Assembly (NCBI GenBank): GCA_951800675.1
Contig: CATOKC010000019.1
Coordinates: forward strand, 1 to 33,097
Reading direction: 5' to 3'
Source of the DNA: an uncultured Oscillibacter sp.
Lineage (GTDB): Bacteria; Bacillota_A; Clostridia; Oscillospirales; Oscillospiraceae
DNA: 33,097 nt
Positions 29,373-33,097 of the stretch are shown here, piece after piece; position 1 is the first letter of the stretch; each line of letters begins with the position of its first letter. The position numbers and the translations under genes were made by a program. The notes under the pieces are model-generated. The model was not told the DNA's origin and did no database searches. It saw nothing but the letters and a program-made list of their open reading frames with translations.

Positions 29373-29720
29373 TCATTCGCCAAGCTTCAATCTCCGAAGA
29401 TTCTCCTTCAGCGTGCGGATCGTCTCCGTGATGACCTTCAGCTCCAGGTGGGAACAGTCCGACAGGATGCGGGCCGCCTCCGTCTCAAAGACGGAGCGGG
29501 AGGCGGGAAGACTGTCGCAAAGGAGCTGGTCTACCGTTACCTCCAAGGCGTTCGCCACACTGACCAGGGTGGGGAGGCTGAGCTTTGTGGCGCCCCGTTC
29601 GATATGAGAAATATTGGACGGCTCCTGACCGGACATCTCCGCCAGCGTCTGCTGGGTCAGCCCCTGTTCCTTCCGCAGGCGGCGGATGCGCACGCCGATA
29701 GCCTGGTAATCAAGCTCCAT
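29373..29720 (-). CDS. XRE-family transcriptional regulator
   Basis: The 115-aa protein has a Cro/C1-type helix-turn-helix at residues 9-63 (IGVRIRRLRKEQGLTQQTLA and SGQEPSNISHIERGATKLS) and a short C-terminal helical region, probably for dimerisation. The ATG at 29720 has GAGAGGAGGG upstream; a longer in-frame reading extends across the operator region and has no ribosome binding site. Two identical 17-bp palindromes upstream are its likely operators. It is divergent from the large prepilin-like gene and so probably controls it. Its convergent neighbour ends one base away with no terminator between them. Confidence 0.88.
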   Translation of the reverse strand: MELDYQAIGVRIRRLRKEQGLTQQTLAEMSGQEPSNISHIERGATKLSLPTLVSVANALEVTVDQLLCDSLPASRSVFETEAARILSDCSHLELKVITETIRTLKENLRRLKLGE

Positions 29721-29783
29721 AAGCGCCCTCCTCTCAAAACCGTTTCCAGTAAATCTTTTCAGTTTCTCCAACAAAGTGATTGT

Positions 29784-29800
29784 ATATCCGAATCGGATAT
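29784..29800. promoter_or_regulatory. Operator palindrome 1 (XRE regulator)
   Basis: ATATCCGAATCGGATAT is a perfect palindrome around a single central base. It overlaps TATGAT on the plus strand and TACAAT on the minus strand, both possible -10 elements. An identical copy lies 32 bp away. Confidence 0.7.
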
Positions 29801-29815
29801 GATAAAATGCTTTCA

Positions 29816-29832
29816 ATATCCGAATCGGATAT
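29816..29832. promoter_or_regulatory. Operator palindrome 2 (XRE regulator)
   Basis: This is an exact second copy of the 17-bp palindrome, centred 32 bp (three helical turns) from the first, which would put two bound dimers on the same DNA face. It overlaps a plus-strand TATATT that may be the -10 of the prepilin-like gene. Confidence 0.7.
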
Positions 29833-29877
29833 ATATTAAAGTTTCCGCCGTCAGGCGCAGTGCATTGAGGTATGGCC

Positions 29878-32800
29878 ATGACCAAACGTGTGAAAAAACA
29901 AAGAAACCACGGCTTCTCTCTGGTGGAGACTTTGGCCGTGGTGGCAATCCTGGTGATTCTGCTGAGCCTCTCCGCTGTGGCGGCGGCCTACTACCGGGAC
30001 TATCTCAAAATTACTGAGCTGGACAACGCCGCCCGGGAAATCTACATGGCCGCAGAAAACCGGGCCGTGCTGCTCAACAGCGGCGGCCAGTTGGACGGCG
30101 TTTTGGGCGTGGCGCCTCTGGCCGAGGGTGGAACCCCGGCCCAGCCCATCCACATCTCCAAGAGCGACGCTGCCGAAAAGGGACTGCTGACCGCCGGAGC
30201 CATTGACCCCGCTCTTCTGAATGGGGACTTCTATATCTTCTACAACCCCGCCAGCGGGGCTGTCACCGACGTGTTTTACGCGGAAAAAGACATCCTCTAT
30301 ATGGGCCTGTCCGACCCCATCGACTTCCTTACCCTCTGGAGTAAAAAATCCAGGGATGACCGGATGCGTCCCGGCGATGTGGGTCCCATGCTGGGCTATT
30401 ACGGCGGTGAGCAGGCGGAACGGGAGAACTACACCCCCCTTCCCGCGCCGGAGGTCATGGTTGAGGTTGAAAACGCGGACCGGCTTACGGTGAAGGTCAC
30501 ATTCAGTATCCCGGAAGCCGCCCGAAAGCTGATGGGCGGCTATGACGAGGCCAAGCTAAACACCAATACCCACCGGACCGTCACCCTGAGCTATCCTGAT
30601 CAGGACCCCATTACGCTGTACAGCAGCTCCGGCGGCAGTTCCGACGCCTCGTCCCCTTATTACCCCATCATCACCTCTCCTTACAATGAGCGCGTCATCT
30701 TCCGGCAGGAAACCATCGCCAGCGGCAAGGTCGTCTATACCTGGGTGCTGGATGAGCTGGACACAAACCCGGCCCAGGACAACGGCCGGCATTTCTGGCA
30801 GCTGTTCACCGCCCTCGATTCCGTCCCTGTGTGCGGCAAGGACTTCACCGTCACCGCCGAGATTGAGCTGTTTGCCCCCGGCCGCCGGTCCACCTCCGCT
30901 TCCGGCTCCGACACGGGCAACAGCCTGTTTGCCGAGCGCAGCGGCGGGGACACCGCCCGCCTGGAGAACCTGCGCCATCTCCAAAATTTGGATAACAAGA
31001 CCTCCGCCGCCGCCGGCAAGACCTCCGCCATGCTGCTCAAGGACATTGAGTGCCACGGAAAACAGCCCGGCGAGCCTTATGGTCTCTATGCGTTCCGTCC
31101 CATTGACAACGAGGAGCTCCGCTCCTTCGACGGCGGCTGGACCGTCGAGGACGGCAAAAACCGCCGGAACGAGATTACAAATCTGCTGGTAACAAACGAC
31201 AGCGCCCAGGGAAAATCCGGCGCCGGGCTGTTCGCCAAAACCCCGAACTCCTCCACGGCGAACCCCGTCAAGTTCACCGGCGTGCATTTGGTTGACGCCG
31301 AGGTAACCGCCGCGAAGCCCGCCGGAGCCCTGGTGGGCTGCGCCGGGGCGGGGAACGAATTCCGGGATATCCTGGTCACCGGCTCCCGCGTTACCTGTAC
31401 AGATAACAATTCCGCAACCGCCGCCGCGGGCGGCGTCGTCGGAGGCGGAAATTCCGAGGCCGCGATGGCCACAGGCGGCGTGAAGTATTTCAGCGCCAAA
31501 GACCAGAAGTTCCAGCAGGTCCGTACCGTCAACACCTTCGCGGCATGCGCGGCCGGTGCCGCGGGCGGCATAGCCGGTAGAATCAGCGGAGCGTCCAACT
31601 GCACAAGCTGCCAGGCATATTGGGAACCGGAGGAAGGCCAGTTGGATCTCCGCGGTCTGTTGGGCAGCAGCACAACACAATATGAGTATCCCATCACCGG
31701 CGATTACGCGGGCGGCCTGGTGGGTCATTTCGACCGGACCAATAACGCTACCCAAGGGGCGGACACTTTCACCATTGAGCGAAGCTTCGCGTCTACCCTG
31801 GTCAAAGGAACCACGTACACCGCCGGACTGCTCGGCGGCTCCCGGTCCGTGATCATTACCGTGAAAAATTCCTATACCGACTGTTATCTGGCCGGCGGGC
31901 GGGCCGCGGGTCTGATTGGCAATACCTCCAACACCACCACCCTACAGAATTGCTACGCCGCCGGATTCATCCAAATGGAGGGGACGGAGGCGGCGGCCGG
32001 TCTGTGTCTGGGGGCGGTGAAAGTCGCGGCGGAGAACGCCTATTCCGCCATGTCGTATCCCGGCATTTCCAAGGATTCCAGCGTGTTCCCCCTGGTTCAG
32101 GAAATTGACGACGGATCAGGCAGGTTCAAGAACTCCTATTATCTGGCGGAGTCCATTCCCTCCAGAGACCCGGCAGATTCGATGGAAAAATCTTACAACG
32201 ATATGTCCGACAAGCAGTTTCTCTCGGTTATGGGAGGCCTCTTCGAGTTCAAAGGCTACCGTACCGGTACGGAGAGTCAGAACACCAATCCCTACAACCT
32301 CCAGGAGAAGCAAAACCTGACGAAGTACAGTTTCCCCGGCTTGAAGGGCCTTCCCCACTACGGAGACTGGGCAGCCTATTTCAAAGAACCCAGCCTGGTC
32401 TATTATGAGAAGGACAGTACCGGAAAAATCGGCTTTTCCGGCGGCAACGCCCGTGAGCTGATCGGCAAGCTGGAGGACAGCCAAAATATCACCATCAAAA
32501 CCGACGGCTACGCCGTGGCTCTGATGGAAAAGGACCTGCCTAAGAGCGGCAGCTTCCAGGTTACATATACCTACCTCGGAAAAAATGGAGAAAAGGCGGC
32601 GCTGGGACCCTATACCTACGTCAACCGCGCTCCCTCCGGCCCCAACGAGACGCGGCTTCTCTCGGCAACCTGGACCCGGCAGGAGGGCGGCGAAGCGGTC
32701 CCAGACAGATACTACCTAGCCCCTCTGCCCACCGAGCTGGTGATCGGCGCCCTCACCGGCACAGCCGGCGGCAAGAACTTCCAAGCCCTTACCAGCCAGG

Positions 32801-33097
32801 ACTTCTACCTGTATCTCCGCTTTGAAACCGACATCCCGCTGGAAAACGCCAACAATTTGCCCGCTTCCGGCGAGTACTTCTACAACCCTCACTTTGCCGA
32901 GACGGTAAAACCCTTTGTCCCGGCGGAGGACGGCGCTCCTTTCATCGATTGGGACGGGGAATGGAAAGACCGCTATCAAGACAACCAGCCCCCCTATGCC
33001 CCCGAAAAGACTGCCGAGGCGGTTAAAACCTACATCACCCAGGCGCTGACCCCCGGAACCGCTCCGGTCAGCGTCAGTGTCCGCACGCCCCGCCACG
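29878..33097 (+). CDS. Giant prepilin-like surface protein with GLUG repeats (partial)
   Basis: The frame stays open from the ATG at 29878 to the window edge, at least 1073 codons. The N-terminus is a type IV prepilin leader: basic MTKRVKKQRNHG, then the cleavage site G/FSLVE with Glu at +5, then the hydrophobic helix TLAVVAILVILLSLSAVAAA. Ordinary pilins have 130-200 residues; here the rest is an extracellular region. From about residue 480 to 715 there are GLUG-like repeats (AGALVGCAG, AAGGVVGG, AGGIAGRI, AGGLVGHF, TAGLLGGS, AAGLIGNT) with NCYAAG-type partners, as in adhesins. GAGG lies 7 nt before this ATG; an upstream ATG at 29872 is less well spaced. The 3' end is missing. It probably joins or decorates a pilus. 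Confidence 0.85.
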   Translation, partial: MTKRVKKQRNHGFSLVETLAVVAILVILLSLSAVAAAYYRDYLKITELDNAAREIYMAAENRAVLLNSGGQLDGVLGVAPLAEGGTPAQPIHISKSDAAEKGLLTAGAIDPALLNGDFYIFYNPASGAVTDVFYAEKDILYMGLSDPIDFLTLWSKKSRDDRMRPGDVGPMLGYYGGEQAERENYTPLPAPEVMVEVENADRLTVKVTFSIPEAARKLMGGYDEAKLNTNTHRTVTLSYPDQDPITLYSSSGGSSDASSPYYPIITSPYNERVIFRQETIASGKVVYTWVLDELDTNPAQDNGRHFWQLFTALDSVPVCGKDFTVTAEIELFAPGRRSTSASGSDTGNSLFAERSGGDTARLENLRHLQNLDNKTSAAAGKTSAMLLKDIECHGKQPGEPYGLYAFRPIDNEELRSFDGGWTVEDGKNRRNEITNLLVTNDSAQGKSGAGLFAKTPNSSTANPVKFTGVHLVDAEVTAAKPAGALVGCAGAGNEFRDILVTGSRVTCTDNNSATAAAGGVVGGGNSEAAMATGGVKYFSAKDQKFQQVRTVNTFAACAAGAAGGIAGRISGASNCTSCQAYWEPEEGQLDLRGLLGSSTTQYEYPITGDYAGGLVGHFDRTNNATQGADTFTIERSFASTLVKGTTYTAGLLGGSRSVIITVKNSYTDCYLAGGRAAGLIGNTSNTTTLQNCYAAGFIQMEGTEAAAGLCLGAVKVAAENAYSAMSYPGISKDSSVFPLVQEIDDGSGRFKNSYYLAESIPSRDPADSMEKSYNDMSDKQFLSVMGGLFEFKGYRTGTESQNTNPYNLQEKQNLTKYSFPGLKGLPHYGDWAAYFKEPSLVYYEKDSTGKIGFSGGNARELIGKLEDSQNITIKTDGYAVALMEKDLPKSGSFQVTYTYLGKNGEKAALGPYTYVNRAPSGPNETRLLSATWTRQEGGEAVPDRYYLAPLPTELVIGALTGTAGGKNFQALTSQDFYLYLRFETDIPLENANNLPASGEYFYNPHFAETVKPFVPAEDGAPFIDWDGEWKDRYQDNQPPYAPEKTAEAVKTYITQALTPGTAPVSVSVRTPRH

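Noticed and set aside
30556..31755. 399-codon minus-strand frame near the right edge
   Set aside because: It is opposite the giant prepilin-like gene, which reads without stops from a proper start and has a prepilin leader and repeats.
1..33097. CRISPR arrays, tRNA or rRNA genes, T-box or known riboswitches
   Set aside because: No regularly spaced repeats, cloverleaf or recognisable leader consensus was seen by eye; a covariance-model search would be decisive.

Overview
The window looks like a GC-rich, spore-forming member of the Firmicutes. It carries a germination protease gene (gpr), the clostridial order plsX-acpP-rnc, strong AGGAGG ribosome binding sites and sigma-A-type promoters. Protein character and composition suggest the Oscillospiraceae (Flavonifractor/Intestinimonas-like gut anaerobes); that placement is inference from recall, not from a search.

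Layout. 1-3.7 kb: housekeeping block trmFO-plsX-acpP-rnc, closed by a bidirectional terminator. 3.7-9.8 kb: short single-gene units. These are gpr; a SLOG/DUF1273 gene whose promoter spacer holds a LexA-type box, divergent from a Nudix gene; a maltose-type O-acetyltransferase; a sodium-dependent (NSS) transporter; and a DUF2156-GNAT fusion. 9.8-20.2 kb: a carbohydrate locus around a LacI-type regulator. On the minus strand are lacI, a PHP phosphoesterase and a PfkB kinase. On the plus strand are three tandem HAD paralogues, a circularly permuted phosphoglycerate mutase, a two-subunit transketolase and an iron alcohol dehydrogenase of 4-hydroxybutyrate dehydrogenase type. Two matching CG-centred operator-like sites lie in the divergent lacI/HAD promoter region. 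20.2-24.1 kb: a TGS-uridine kinase gene, a non-coding stretch with a 164-bp MITE, and a DHH-family phosphoesterase gene.

24.1-26.0 kb is a graveyard: an interrupted zinc-ribbon reading frame, the left end of an IS5-type element with a frameshifted transposase, a SNF2-type helicase decayed by a nonsense codon, frameshifts and deletions, and an unrecognised fragment. 26.0-33.1 kb: ferritin, an AgrC/LytTR-type two-component pair, a small cysteine-rich ORF, an XRE regulator with two identical 17-bp palindromes in front of it, and a very large prepilin-like surface protein that runs off the right edge.

The most striking feature is the gene at 15206-16774. It encodes a cofactor-independent phosphoglycerate mutase whose two halves are in swapped order: the canonical C-terminal half comes first and the canonical N-terminus follows after a short linker. 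The metal ligands and nucleophilic serine are retained, while loops around the substrate pocket differ. It sits beside three HAD proteins in which the second Asp of the DxD motif is Gly. Together with the transketolase and Fe-ADH this suggests an uncharacterised sugar-phosphate pathway under LacI-type control. No transporter or isomerase for it is visible in the window.
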